A stretch of 23,068 nt of DNA from a virus. The position numbers were made by a program, and so were the translations under genes. Positions 7,567 through 14,870 of this stretch are shown here, in pieces. How positions within the stretch are numbered: position 1 is the first letter of the stretch; each line of letters begins with the position of its first letter. The stretch is from positions 1 through 23,068 of IMG/VR virus record IMGVR_UViG_3300011114_000402; one strand, given 5' to 3'. The notes beneath the pieces were generated by a model. That model had not been told where the DNA came from and searched no databases. It saw nothing but the letters and a program-made list of their open reading frames with translations.

Positions 7567-7733
7567 GTGCTGTCGCGTTTTTTATCCAGCTCCAGCTCGG
7601 CCATGCCGAGAGCAAATGTTTCCGGAATGCCGTCAGGAATAACCAGAGCAGTAGTCCCGTTAGAAGTTACCGCAAAGTCGGGCGTGATGGTTGATATATT
7701 ATCGACTGAGGAGTTGTGTGGTTCGTAGCTCAT
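7563..7733 (-). CDS. Small hypothetical protein (56 residues), coupled to tail fibre
   Basis: ATG 7733 opens a 56-codon frame beginning MSYEPHNSSVDNISTITPDF, with a middle GTTALVIPDGIPETFALG and ending LDKKRDST. Its ATG overlaps the fibre stop (ATGA), and its stop overlaps the next ATG (ATGA). It is therefore the middle of a three-gene coupled chain, the best evidence that it is real. The N-terminal half looks beta or loop-rich and the C-terminal half helical. There is no membrane segment or catalytic motif. Lying directly after the fibre, it may be a small fibre-assembly or baseplate accessory protein. I do not recognise the family. Confidence 0.65.
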   Translation of the reverse strand: MSYEPHNSSVDNISTITPDFAVTSNGTTALVIPDGIPETFALGMAELELDKKRDST

Positions 7734-10138
7734 TTGGATTCTAGGGCGGCGAGGCGTTTGCGGAGGGATTGCAGCTCGGCTACAAGGATAGGAATGAGAG
7801 CCGCATCACTACGCTGCCATTGCTTTGTAATCGTGTCTGGGTCGTCATCGCCTACACTCACCGCGCCAATGTGAGCAAAGATTGGGTCGGCTGCGTGTTC
7901 TTCTTGAGCGATAAACCCAATAACACCCTTGCCGTTATCATCGCTATTTTTCCAGTCAAATACGCGAGGCTTTAGCGCATCAATCAAACGGCCAGAGTCC
8001 GTGAAGTCGCGGAAGTTTTCTTTGAGGCGACCGTCTGAGGTAGTGTTGAACGCAACAGCATTTGTTGTGGTAACACGGGAAATAGAGCCAATGACTGACC
8101 CTCCACTGTTAAAACAAGTAAAGAATCTCGCTCCGCTAGCATCATCTGTTGAGTATGAATCGTAGCCGCCGAGCGTGCTGGTGAAAGTGGAAAGGATTGG
8201 AGTTGTTGCACATACAACTGTCAACTTTCCGCTGGGACTCGTCGTCCCAATGCCGACGTTGCCGCTGCTCACGTTCATTGAAAGAACATTAAGAGATAAT
8301 GCCCCTCCTGCTGTGCTAGTGCCAAACGAATAAACGCTGCTTGCTGTTTCGTTTAAGGCAAAGTTGTTGCCAGTCCCGTTATTAAACAACAATTGACCAT
8401 TGTTTGTGCCAGTTATGCGCGAATTTAGATAGATATAACTGCTCGTTGATGTAAGACTCAGTGTTCCTCCACTCATGGTGAGCGAACTCGTGGCCGACAG
8501 CGTGCCAGTGACGGCGACCGAACCCGCGCCCATCCTCATAACTTCCACTCCCGCCGTGTAGAAATAAAGCCCGTCGCTCGCGTCGTTTGCGATGTACCAC
8601 TTATAGCTTCCGGCACGTTGAAGCACGATTCCGGCTTCGTTGCCCGCTGCGCTGCCGTTTATGGTCAGGTAATTGTTGCCCGCAACTGCGCTTGATAGCG
8701 TCGTGAAGCTCCCCGCTGCCGGTGTGGTCGCGCCGATTGCTGTGGAGTTTAGGCCAGTGGAGGTGAAGGTGGCTATTGGCGTGGTAAAAGTAGTCCCACC
8801 ATTTGTCGTAGATGGTGTAATCGTGAGAGCATTTGTAGTGATGTCTTGCGCCCCAAGTGACCATGCAAGATTACTTCCACCGCCACGCATATTAAGGCGT
8901 GAATAGCTTCCAACGCCTCCATCCGATAAAGTAAGCAATGATTGCCCAGTAGTAGTGTTGATTGTTGCGCCCGTCGCGCTAATCGTAGTTGCCGCCACCG
9001 TGCTAGGCGTGGTGGCTCCCACCGTGCCATTTATATTAATGCTGGCCGTCCCAGTAAGATTTGTCACCGTGCCGCTGGCTGGTGTGCCGAGAATAGCTCC
9101 GTTGCCCAGCGTGGCTACACCTGTAACACCGAGCGTGCTGCTGAATGTGCCTGTCGTGGCTGCTACGGATGAGGGTGTAGTGGCTCCCAGCGTGCCGTTC
9201 AGCGCACCTCCTGTGATGGTGGGGCTAGTGAGCGTCTTGTTTGTGAGCGTGTCCGTCGTAGCTTTGCCCACCAGCGTATCCGTGGCATCTGGCAGCGAAA
9301 GCGTCCTATCCACCGTCTGCGTGCTGCTCAACATTGTGCGCGTGTTCGTCGTGCCACCCGCAGCATTGAACATGATGCGTTTGGTGGCATCTGTGCTGTC
9401 TTGCACGTTGACGTAGCCTGATGCGCCTTTGCCTGCCAAATGCAGGCCAACGCTGGCGTCGCCGCCTGTCGCTAAGATGTGGACGGCGTTGCCTGTCGCG
9501 GCGTTCTCTATCGTCACCTCGTTCACCGCGCTTGCAATCGAGGCCAGCTTCAAAGTCTCGTTGCCGTTTGCGTCGTTGATTTGGGCAATCACTGGGGTGG
9601 TGATTGTGGGGCTAGTGCCAAATACTAAAGAACCGCTGCCTGTTTCATTAGTAACAGCCGCTGCTAGATTTGCAGAAGTGGGTGTTCCTAAGAATGTAGC
9701 CACACCTGTTCCTAAGCTGCTAAGTCCTGTGCCGCCAGAAGCTGCTGCTAATGGTGTAGTGGCCGAAAGCGTTGTAAAAGCACCCGTAGAAGGGCTGCTA
9801 GCACCCACAGCCGTTGCTGTGATGCCTACAGAGCTATAATCCGTGCTTACGCCCACCACCGCGCCCGTGCGCCCGAATACGCTAGAAACAGCATCCGTAT
9901 TATCTACCTTCTCCCAAGCCGAGCCATTGCTGATAATCCAATCGCCAATGTTAAACACCAAGCTAAACTGCGTCCCACCCGCGCTCACTACATAGTAGAA
10001 TCCATTAGTAGTACTATCTGGTGGATTAATTAACGTAGGCGTATTGGTGGCCGCACTCCATGTCCCTTTGTACGTCACCGTACCTTTGAGCAAGCTGGGC
10101 GGAGCGTAGTTGATTACTTGGTCAAAGATTCCAGACAT
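7730..10138 (-). CDS. Tail fibre with C-terminal S74 intramolecular chaperone
   Basis: The 802-residue product probably forms the receptor-binding fibre. A short N-terminal attachment segment (MSGIFDQVINYAPPSLLKGT) is followed by a long Gly/Thr/Ser/Ala repeat shaft with recurring GATTPS or GASSPS units (near VGASSPSTGAF, LGATTPSSVAATTG, VGATTPSTVAATT, IGATTPAAGSFTT). The VGIGTTSPSGKLTV motif typical of S74 fibres precedes the C-terminal domain. That domain begins at about S701 (SDGRLKENFRDF), with a PRVFDWK strand, GFIAQE and a terminal leucine coiled coil. In the S74 family the Ser-Asp dyad cleaves the chain at this Ser and releases the chaperone after trimer folding. It starts one base after the upstream stop (TAATATG). 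Its middle is visibly more GC-rich than neighbouring genes, hinting at exchange. S74 is confident; receptor specificity is unknown. Confidence 0.92.
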   Translation of the reverse strand: MSGIFDQVINYAPPSLLKGTVTYKGTWSAATNTPTLINPPDSTTNGFYYVVSAGGTQFSLVFNIGDWIISNGSAWEKVDNTDAVSSVFGRTGAVVGVSTDYSSVGITATAVGASSPSTGAFTTLSATTPLAAASGGTGLSSLGTGVATFLGTPTSANLAAAVTNETGSGSLVFGTSPTITTPVIAQINDANGNETLKLASIASAVNEVTIENAATGNAVHILATGGDASVGLHLAGKGASGYVNVQDSTDATKRIMFNAAGGTTNTRTMLSSTQTVDRTLSLPDATDTLVGKATTDTLTNKTLTSPTITGGALNGTLGATTPSSVAATTGTFSSTLGVTGVATLGNGAILGTPASGTVTNLTGTASININGTVGATTPSTVAATTISATGATINTTTGQSLLTLSDGGVGSYSRLNMRGGGSNLAWSLGAQDITTNALTITPSTTNGGTTFTTPIATFTSTGLNSTAIGATTPAAGSFTTLSSAVAGNNYLTINGSAAGNEAGIVLQRAGSYKWYIANDASDGLYFYTAGVEVMRMGAGSVAVTGTLSATSSLTMSGGTLSLTSTSSYIYLNSRITGTNNGQLLFNNGTGNNFALNETASSVYSFGTSTAGGALSLNVLSMNVSSGNVGIGTTSPSGKLTVVCATTPILSTFTSTLGGYDSYSTDDASGARFFTCFNSGGSVIGSISRVTTTNAVAFNTTSDGRLKENFRDFTDSGRLIDALKPRVFDWKNSDDNGKGVIGFIAQEEHAADPIFAHIGAVSVGDDDPDTITKQWQRSDAALIPILVAELQSLRKRLAALESK

Positions 10139-10139
10139 A

Positions 10140-10460
10140 TTAGGCGTAGTTAAGTTCGCTGATTGTAATTGTGCCGCTGCCAGATGTTGCTATCACCTTA
10201 GCAGCAATAGCCCATGAGCGGCTCCAGATACCAGAGTTGCCATCCTTAAAAATATGACCAGCCCCAGCCGTAGGCGCACCGCCGTCAATCGTGACGCGCA
10301 TATCGCACCCATCTAAGCTCCAATAGACATGGCTTGTGTCAGCATCAAGTGCCGCCACAATAAAATCAGAAGCTGTTCCCGTAACAGCTAATGTTCTATC
10401 ACCCACGCCGGGCGCGGGTAACACTTGCATTGGGCCATTAACAATTCTTGAGTTAGCCAT
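10140..10460 (-). CDS. Small beta-rich virion protein, paralogue 2
   Basis: I choose ATG 10460 (106 residues). It starts four bases after the upstream stop and gives an N-terminus (MANSRIV...LPAPG) that matches the neighbour's MANTFSV...LPAPG. The in-frame ATG at 10544 would overlap that gene by 80 bases. Shared landmarks with the 103-residue gene are MAN, LPAPG, VT.DG..P and GH, WS and a following AT. They show that the two are tandem paralogues. The predicted fold is a small beta-sandwich with no membrane segment. Between adaptor and fibre genes, such proteins may be head/tail accessory or fibre-connector subunits. No function is known to me. Confidence 0.65.
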   Translation of the reverse strand: MANSRIVNGPMQVLPAPGVGDRTLAVTGTASDFIVAALDADTSHVYWSLDGCDMRVTIDGGAPTAGAGHIFKDGNSGIWSRSWAIAAKVIATSGSGTITISELNYA

Positions 10461-10464
10461 AAAA

Positions 10465-10776
10465 TTAGCAAGTAAAGGGTGAGCCGTAAACTGTGGCATC
10501 CACTGTTGCACGAATAAATTGGGCCGCATCTGCCCTGTTAGCACTCCAGAACTCGCGGGTGTTTACAGCATAGAGATGCCCATTAGATGAGCTAGGTGTG
10601 CTGCCATCAAAGGTGACATACACCCCACCAGCTTGCACTTCAAATAGCACAAACTTTACCTTCCCGTCATAAAATATGGAGGTAAACGGAATAGCGGTGG
10701 TACTCACTGTAATCTTCTGGAGCGTGGCCCCTGGAGCAGGAAGCGGATATAGATTTACTGAAAAGGTATTAGCCAT
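10465..10776 (-). CDS. Small beta-rich virion protein, paralogue 1
   Basis: The product is 103 residues, beginning MANTFSVNLYPLPAPGATLQ with a core VYVTFDGSTPSSSNGHLYAV and then REFWSANRADAAQFIRAT. The core has the VT(F/I)DG..P....GH........WS signature also present in the next gene, so the pair arose by tandem duplication. It lies two bases after the adaptor-like gene. The sequence is strand-rich with a DGSTP turn. I have seen similar short proteins in phage structural blocks, without assigned function. A virion accessory, tail-connector or decoration-like role is inferred from location. Confidence 0.65.
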   Translation of the reverse strand: MANTFSVNLYPLPAPGATLQKITVSTTAIPFTSIFYDGKVKFVLFEVQAGGVYVTFDGSTPSSSNGHLYAVNTREFWSANRADAAQFIRATVDATVYGSPFTC

Positions 10777-10778
10777 GA

Positions 10779-11624
10779 TTAACGGGACTGACGGGAGTTG
10801 TAGGTTGAGATTCTGCGTTGTAAACTATTAACATTACGTTGGTTTTCTGCTTTGTCTACTTCTATCATAAGATACTGCTGGGCATTGTTTTCTTCGGCCA
10901 TTGCTTTGTCAATCTGTCCATCAAAGCGCAGATAGTCAGCATAGGTAGCATGGACAGCAAAACGATAAAACTCTAAGGGAATATCTGTGGATGCCGCCGT
11001 GTATGGGCCGCTCCACTCTTTGTAATAATTAACCCAGAATGAACTATTGTTTGAGAAATTGTTGATGATGTGCGCCCCATCAATATCTACATAAAACTCA
11101 TATTCCACTGAGCTATAAAGATTAAGAGGATTGTCGCGGAAGATGCGATTGAAGCTATCCACCGTTGAAATGCCAGCGTACACCGCTGTGCCGCTGCCTG
11201 TATAGGTTTCTGTGCCAGTGCCAGTGGCTAAATCATAGGTAAACACAGAGGCACTCACTTCTGTAATCTCATAATCGCCATCTGGTTCAATCGTGCCAGA
11301 CAAACCAGCAATCGTCACTGTTGCGCCCGTGAACATGGCGTAGGGTGCGCTTGTAGTAATAGTCACTACAGTTCCACTACGAGTTGCAGTGCTTATTGTG
11401 TATGTCGCCCCAGCAATAGCATCACGGCTAATTACACTATCCACGGCTGGACGTAACTCGCTGCCCACAATGTAGCGCGGCCAACTTGAAAAGCTACGAT
11501 AAGCCTGATACAGCCTACGGTTCGCATTAGCCAAAATGCGAGTTTGCTCAGTGGTGGTAAAGCTGCTATTGCCCGTGAGAGCCAAGACATCTGCATAGAA
11601 ACTTGTATAGGTGTTGCTTTGCAT
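10779..11624 (-). CDS. Head-tail adaptor / tail-tube-terminator-like protein
   Basis: The product is 281 residues. Its helical N-terminus (MQSNTYTSFYADVLALTGNS, then TTTEQTRILANANRRLYQAY) and helical C-terminus (EFYRFAVHATYADYLRFDGQ, then KAMAEENNAQQYLMIEVDKA) flank a beta-rich insertion (about 75-150). The insertion has repeats such as TYTISTATRSGTVVTITTSA and TATIAGLSGTI-like strands resembling an Ig-like or adhesin fold. Helical ends with DKAMAEENNAQQYL and the SSWPRY motif fit gp6/gp11-like adaptors that sit under the portal ring in short-tailed phages. Position directly after the capsid group fits too. Its ATG overlaps the preceding stop by one base (TAATG). The structural role is probable; the exact adaptor type is inferred. 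Confidence 0.6.
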   Translation of the reverse strand: MQSNTYTSFYADVLALTGNSSFTTTEQTRILANANRRLYQAYRSFSSWPRYIVGSELRPAVDSVISRDAIAGATYTISTATRSGTVVTITTSAPYAMFTGATVTIAGLSGTIEPDGDYEITEVSASVFTYDLATGTGTETYTGSGTAVYAGISTVDSFNRIFRDNPLNLYSSVEYEFYVDIDGAHIINNFSNNSSFWVNYYKEWSGPYTAASTDIPLEFYRFAVHATYADYLRFDGQIDKAMAEENNAQQYLMIEVDKAENQRNVNSLQRRISTYNSRQSR

Positions 11625-11932
11625 TATAGTTTATTAGGAGATAGATGCGGAAATGCCTTCTGGAAATACTTCATAAAGCCCTTGGAATGAATCTCGGCGT
11701 GGCCGTATCTCTGCTGCATACGGAAAAACTCCCATTCTGGAATAACCCCTACACAACGTCCCAAGCCCTTCATAGCTTTAACGTCTTTATACTGTTTAGC
11801 CTGTTCTGCCGCCTCAATTTCTTTCTTTCTTTCTGTCTGCTTCTTCAGCTCCATCCCTGTGGAAATCTCGCGGATTAACGCTCTATTCACCTCACCATCA
11901 GAGTATCTAGGTAGCTGAGTAATTATGTTCAT
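11624..11932 (-). CDS. Conserved hypothetical phage protein downstream of the capsid terminator
   Basis: The product is 102 residues. It begins MNIITQLPRYSDGEVNRALI, then has a charged helical section rich in Lys/Glu (about 28-50), then GRCVGVIPEWEFFRMQQRYG, and ends KYFQKAFPHLSPNKL. The FRMQQRYGHAEIHSKGFMKY plus FQKxFPHLxPNK end is a pattern I have seen in short phage proteins between capsid and adaptor genes. Its function is unknown. It is the first gene after the strong terminator at 11938-11968 and begins only a few bases beyond the T-tract, so it needs readthrough or its own signal. It overlaps the adaptor gene by one base. Confidence 0.65.
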   Translation of the reverse strand: MNIITQLPRYSDGEVNRALIREISTGMELKKQTERKKEIEAAEQAKQYKDVKAMKGLGRCVGVIPEWEFFRMQQRYGHAEIHSKGFMKYFQKAFPHLSPNKL

Positions 11933-11937
11933 ACGCT

Positions 11938-11968
11938 AAAAAGGGGCATACCCATAAAGGTATGCCCC
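11938..11968 (-). terminator. Intrinsic terminator after the capsid/decoration genes (leftward)
   Basis: A perfect 10-bp inverted repeat, GGGGCATACC (43-52) and GGTATGCCCC (59-68, relative to 11900), encloses a 6-base loop. On the minus strand it is followed directly by TTTTT (plus-strand A-run 11938-11942). This is a textbook rho-independent terminator. It lies about 50 bases after the decoration gene's stop, so it likely ends or attenuates the capsid transcript and sets high capsid versus lower tail expression, as in T7. Confidence 0.9.
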
Positions 11969-11986
11969 AATTATAGCAAGACTAGT

Positions 11987-12030
11987 TTGTGCTTGTCTTA
12001 CAACTGACTTGTGCTTGTCTTAGAACTGAC
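11987..12030. repeat. 22-bp tandem duplication at the decoration-gene 3' end
   Basis: TTGTGCTTGTCTTA followed by caactgac (11987-12008) is repeated directly as TTGTGCTTGTCTTA followed by gaactgac (12009-12030) with one mismatch. The second copy contains the stop codon of the putative decoration gene (12020-12022). The duplication therefore extends the 3' untranslated segment without altering the protein. Confidence 0.85.
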
Positions 12031-12469
12031 CGAGGTTAAGCACGCGCATACCGATAATCCACTTACCAGCCGTGAGGCTAGCAACAGCGGCATCAGTGAG
12101 CTTCAAATACACCGTTGTATCAGCAGCCACTGGTTTCACTGGTAACGCACCACCCTTAATGGTAGTTGTGCCAGCAGATTGCACGAATGATGTACCTGTG
12201 TTATAGACAGGAGTTGTCATTCCATCAGCATCCAAAGAGTCAATAAACTCTGTAGGAGTGGCCGATGTTGTGCCAACGCTGAGAACGACGCTTGAGCTAC
12301 CAACAGCAGCAGTTGCTTTGTGGATACCCACAAACTCAACCGAGCTACCAGCAGGAAGAACAGCAATGGCTTTTGAAACGCCAGTGCCTTGGGCAATCAG
12401 GTCAACATAGTCAACCGATACGATGTGTGTGAAGCCAGAAGCGGCCTCGTTTACTGTTAATTTAGGCAT
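12020..12469 (-). CDS. Putative capsid decoration / stabilisation protein
   Basis: The product is 149 residues, Ala/Val/Thr-rich and beta-prone. It begins MPKLTVNEAASGFTHIVSVD, contains VLPAGSSVEFVGIHKATAAV and ends with KWIIGMRVLNLGQF. This composition (small, beta, no enzyme motif) and its position directly after the major capsid gene and before its terminator fit a head decoration or minor head protein made in large amounts. It has one of the clearest ribosome binding sites in the window (AAGGAA, 8 bases before ATG), consistent with high expression. The function is inferred from context and no specific family was recognised. A tail-tube role is less likely given the location. Confidence 0.55.
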   Translation of the reverse strand: MPKLTVNEAASGFTHIVSVDYVDLIAQGTGVSKAIAVLPAGSSVEFVGIHKATAAVGSSSVVLSVGTTSATPTEFIDSLDADGMTTPVYNTGTSFVQSAGTTTIKGGALPVKPVAADTTVYLKLTDAAVASLTAGKWIIGMRVLNLGQF

Positions 12470-12488
12470 AGTAGTAGTTCCTTAGTTA

Positions 12489-13472
12489 TCAAGCGATTGC
12501 TGTGATTTTGCCGTGTGCGCCGGGGTGTTTAACCAGCAGCGTCAGAGTGCTATCAACATAACCACGGTCGCCGCCGCCAAGGTTAGGAAGACGTGTCGAA
12601 CCAAGGCTGATAAGCTCCGAAACCCCGTAGTAGTCAGGATTGATGAGGTAACCAGTGTCTTTGTTCGATGTGTCAGGAGCGCAGTCAGGGTTCATGTTGA
12701 CGATGCTCACCATGCCGTGGTCGGACTCATACATCTCAACTGCGAGCTTGATGGTCGAAACCTCGCCATTGTACGTCACTTGGCGAACAGAATAATCTGT
12801 GCTGCCAGAAGTACGGGCATAATCGCTAATAACGCGACGGAGGGCTGTGTCAGCAACCAGCGTGAGGCTGTTTGTTGTGCCAGTGACGCGATAGATAGAG
12901 GTAATCAGGTTATTAAACACTGTCTCTGTAATCGCACCAGACGAACTAATGCTTGCAGCAGGAGTGCGGTAGGCAGCAGGAACGTCGCTTGGGCCAGAGG
13001 AATCAATCCAGTCGCCCAAACCACGCAGACCGTAGACGGTGCTACCACCATCTTCAACCGAGCGGTCGTTATTGGACATCAAAGTCGCTTCGATGTCGCG
13101 CTTGATTTCACGGACGGCTTTCGCCTCCGCTTGGGCAATCTTCGCTGGGCCAACCGAGTCAACAGCGTTCTGAAGGTCAGACACCATGAAGTCACGGCGG
13201 AACTTTTGAACATAGTTGCCAAGGCGAGCGCGGCCAGCAAACTTGTCGGTGAAGGCAGTGACATCAGAACCTTCCGCAACACCCGTTGTGACGGGAGCAG
13301 AAAGGCTGTCCACTGTCCACTCAACGAAAGTGGCAGAAGCTTTGGATTTAGGGGCGGACGACAGCACAGGAGTTTCCTCTGGTGCAAGAATCGTCAATAC
13401 GTCAAGCAAGTCCTCGCGGTTAGATACCGCAGAACCCGGATTGGTTGTGTCGAATGTGTTTGAAAAGGCCAT
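12489..13472 (-). CDS. Major capsid protein (HK97 fold, SU10/DUF5309-type)
   Basis: The 327-residue product begins MAFSNTFDTTNPGSAVSNRE, then DLLDVLTILAPEETPVLSSA. This is the N-terminal pattern of the SU10-like (DUF5309) major capsid proteins. Supporting blocks are WTVDSLSAP, the long helix RREIxRDIEA-like segment (VREIKRDIEATLMSNN), the central LVADTALRRVISDYART and the end DSTLTLLVKHPGAHGKITAI. The family forms an HK97-fold shell assembled with scaffold. It lies 12 bases after the scaffold stop and is followed by the decoration candidate, the usual capsid module order. No prohead-protease gene is seen nearby. There is no clear ribosome binding site. A 316-codon antisense frame overlaps it and is regarded as a shadow. 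Confidence 0.88.
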   Translation of the reverse strand: MAFSNTFDTTNPGSAVSNREDLLDVLTILAPEETPVLSSAPKSKASATFVEWTVDSLSAPVTTGVAEGSDVTAFTDKFAGRARLGNYVQKFRRDFMVSDLQNAVDSVGPAKIAQAEAKAVREIKRDIEATLMSNNDRSVEDGGSTVYGLRGLGDWIDSSGPSDVPAAYRTPAASISSSGAITETVFNNLITSIYRVTGTTNSLTLVADTALRRVISDYARTSGSTDYSVRQVTYNGEVSTIKLAVEMYESDHGMVSIVNMNPDCAPDTSNKDTGYLINPDYYGVSELISLGSTRLPNLGGGDRGYVDSTLTLLVKHPGAHGKITAIA

Positions 13473-13484
13473 TGTGTTAGATAA

Positions 13485-14567
13485 TTACTTACGTTTTAAA
13501 ATTTGCTGAGTTCGGAGAGCTATGAAGTCACTCACTGCATTAGTCTTTAAGAACCTCTCATGGGTGTCTCTCTCCTGCTTCTGCTGACGACCCTCTGGCT
13601 GCTCAGTTTGAGCAGAAGAAGAACCGGGCGAAGAAGGCGGGTTGATTGAGACTTTGGGCTTGTCTATGTTAATAGACTTGCGGCCATAAATAGAATTAGC
13701 GGCGTGTGCCACCATATACTCCATGTAAGGCTCTAGGTCAGGGACGCTATCCATAGCCTTTCTGAGAAGGGGACTGCCCTTAAGTATCTCATATTGCTTA
13801 CGAACATCGTTATCCTCACCACCCATCCATTCCAATTCCTGTCTAGCAGCAACGTCCATTTGGCCGCGAAGGGCTTTACGTTGTTCACCAGCCTGTAGCT
13901 CACGCAACTGCGAGGGAAGAAAGTCTTTGCGAGCTTTTTGAGCATCGCGCAGGGCTTTCCGCACTTGCAATTTTGTCAACTCCTGACCGTTCACTGTTGC
14001 CACTACGTCATCCGCCGCCAAATGCTCATTGTTCCATAGCACATCGTCGGCCCATTCAATCACCTCATCGACTTCTTGGGTTTTAGCCTGTAGGTCGGGA
14101 AGGGTCTTGATAGACGCATAGGGATTGTCTTTGGTTTTCTCAGAAGCGAGTGGGTCGCTGTTATTGCGATTGTTTAACTCATTCCGAAGGGCAGCAAGCT
14201 GTTCCTCGGCGTGTTTGCGTTTAGCAGTGAGTTCCCCAAATCGGGCCACGGCACGCGAACCTAGCTTTTCAGATAGTTCGCGCAGTTCCGCTTCTGACAT
14301 ATTCTCTAAATCAACTTCGTTTGAAAGAACATCCTTTGCTTTTGGGGCTTCCTTTGCTTGGGCTGGGACACTCTCTTTCGTCGTCTCAGCTTTACGCTCT
14401 GGTTGCTCCTCTGGCTTGGGTTCTGAAGCCGTAGGAGCCGAGGGCGGTTGCCCTTGGTTCTTCTGGCTAATACGATGGCGTGCAAGTTCTGCCATTGTAA
14501 TGTTGGACTTTACCACTGGGTTACTATCAGCACCCCCAGCGTTGGGTGCAGTTACTTCATCAGACAT
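13485..14567 (-). CDS. Scaffolding protein
   Basis: The product is 360 residues, highly charged and helical. Residues 1-75 are disordered and Pro/Glu/Ala/Lys-rich. Residues about 85-150 (DLENMSEAELRELSEKLGSR, KRKHAEEQLAALRNELNNRN) form a coiled coil. Helical, acidic middle sections (DEVIEWADDVLWNNEHLAAD) follow, and the Lys/Arg-rich C-terminal tail ends QILKRK. This is the usual profile of a phage scaffold, with a basic C-terminal capsid-binding end. It lies directly before the major capsid gene. It begins in the divergent spacer at 14568-14672, opposite two rightward genes, and has no clear ribosome binding site. The role is inferred from order and composition, with no homologue named. Confidence 0.75.
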   Translation of the reverse strand: MSDEVTAPNAGGADSNPVVKSNITMAELARHRISQKNQGQPPSAPTASEPKPEEQPERKAETTKESVPAQAKEAPKAKDVLSNEVDLENMSEAELRELSEKLGSRAVARFGELTAKRKHAEEQLAALRNELNNRNNSDPLASEKTKDNPYASIKTLPDLQAKTQEVDEVIEWADDVLWNNEHLAADDVVATVNGQELTKLQVRKALRDAQKARKDFLPSQLRELQAGEQRKALRGQMDVAARQELEWMGGEDNDVRKQYEILKGSPLLRKAMDSVPDLEPYMEYMVAHAANSIYGRKSINIDKPKVSINPPSSPGSSSAQTEQPEGRQQKQERDTHERFLKTNAVSDFIALRTQQILKRK

Positions 14568-14633
14568 AGGTTTGTGCCGCTTGTTAACGACCAGCGAAGT
14601 CGATAGGCAGATAATAACATCCCTTTTTGATGC

Positions 14634-14673
14634 TTGACGTATTTATGTTAATCTATCTCATATATTTATGTTA
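14634..14673 (+). promoter_or_regulatory. Promoter-like region with two 11-bp direct repeats
   Basis: The motif TTGACG (14634-14639), an 18-bp spacer and TCATAT (14658-14663) resemble a sigma70 promoter pointing right. TATATT just after offers an alternative -10. An 11-bp sequence, TATTTATGTTA, occurs twice (14640-14650 and 14663-14673), 23 bp apart. The repeats overlap both promoter and start codon and could be binding sites for a regulator. The opposite strand also has TTGCAT, a 17-bp spacer and TAGATT toward the scaffold gene. From this promoter the mRNA would begin almost at the ATG of 14673. Confidence 0.5.
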
Positions 14674-14870
14674 TGCAAAGCCTTGTAATAAACCACCACA
14701 GCTCTAACCCAAATGCTTGGGTAGCTCCAGAACACTATTACATTGCCAAAAGTATGCGCCGCCATAAGGGAGAACTCATCATCCCAGAACACAGCATTTT
14801 TAAGTATAGCCGTGAGAATCCCCCGTATTGGATGGCAGGAGACGTTAAGCTAAAAACAGCACAACGATGA
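14673..14870 (+). CDS. Opposite-strand small gene 1 (moron candidate)
   Basis: The product is 65 residues, beginning MQSLVINHHSSNPNAWVAPE, with a basic middle (KSMRRHKGELIIPEHSIFKY) and ending DVKLKTAQR. No family is recognised; there are no signal, membrane or catalytic features. It is transcribed opposite to all neighbours and overlaps the next small gene by ATGA, so the two form a coupled pair. No Shine-Dalgarno site is visible, and the predicted start of transcription lies very close to the ATG, so the mRNA might be nearly leaderless. An independently expressed accessory (moron) pair is the simplest reading. The coupling argues against a chance frame. Confidence 0.6.
   Translation: MQSLVINHHSSNPNAWVAPEHYYIAKSMRRHKGELIIPEHSIFKYSRENPPYWMAGDVKLKTAQR

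Noticed and set aside
12513-13463. 316-codon rightward open frame across the capsid region
   Set aside because: It lies exactly antisense to the major capsid gene, its composition (many Cys, Arg, His) is that of a reverse-complement shadow, and no domain is recognisable.
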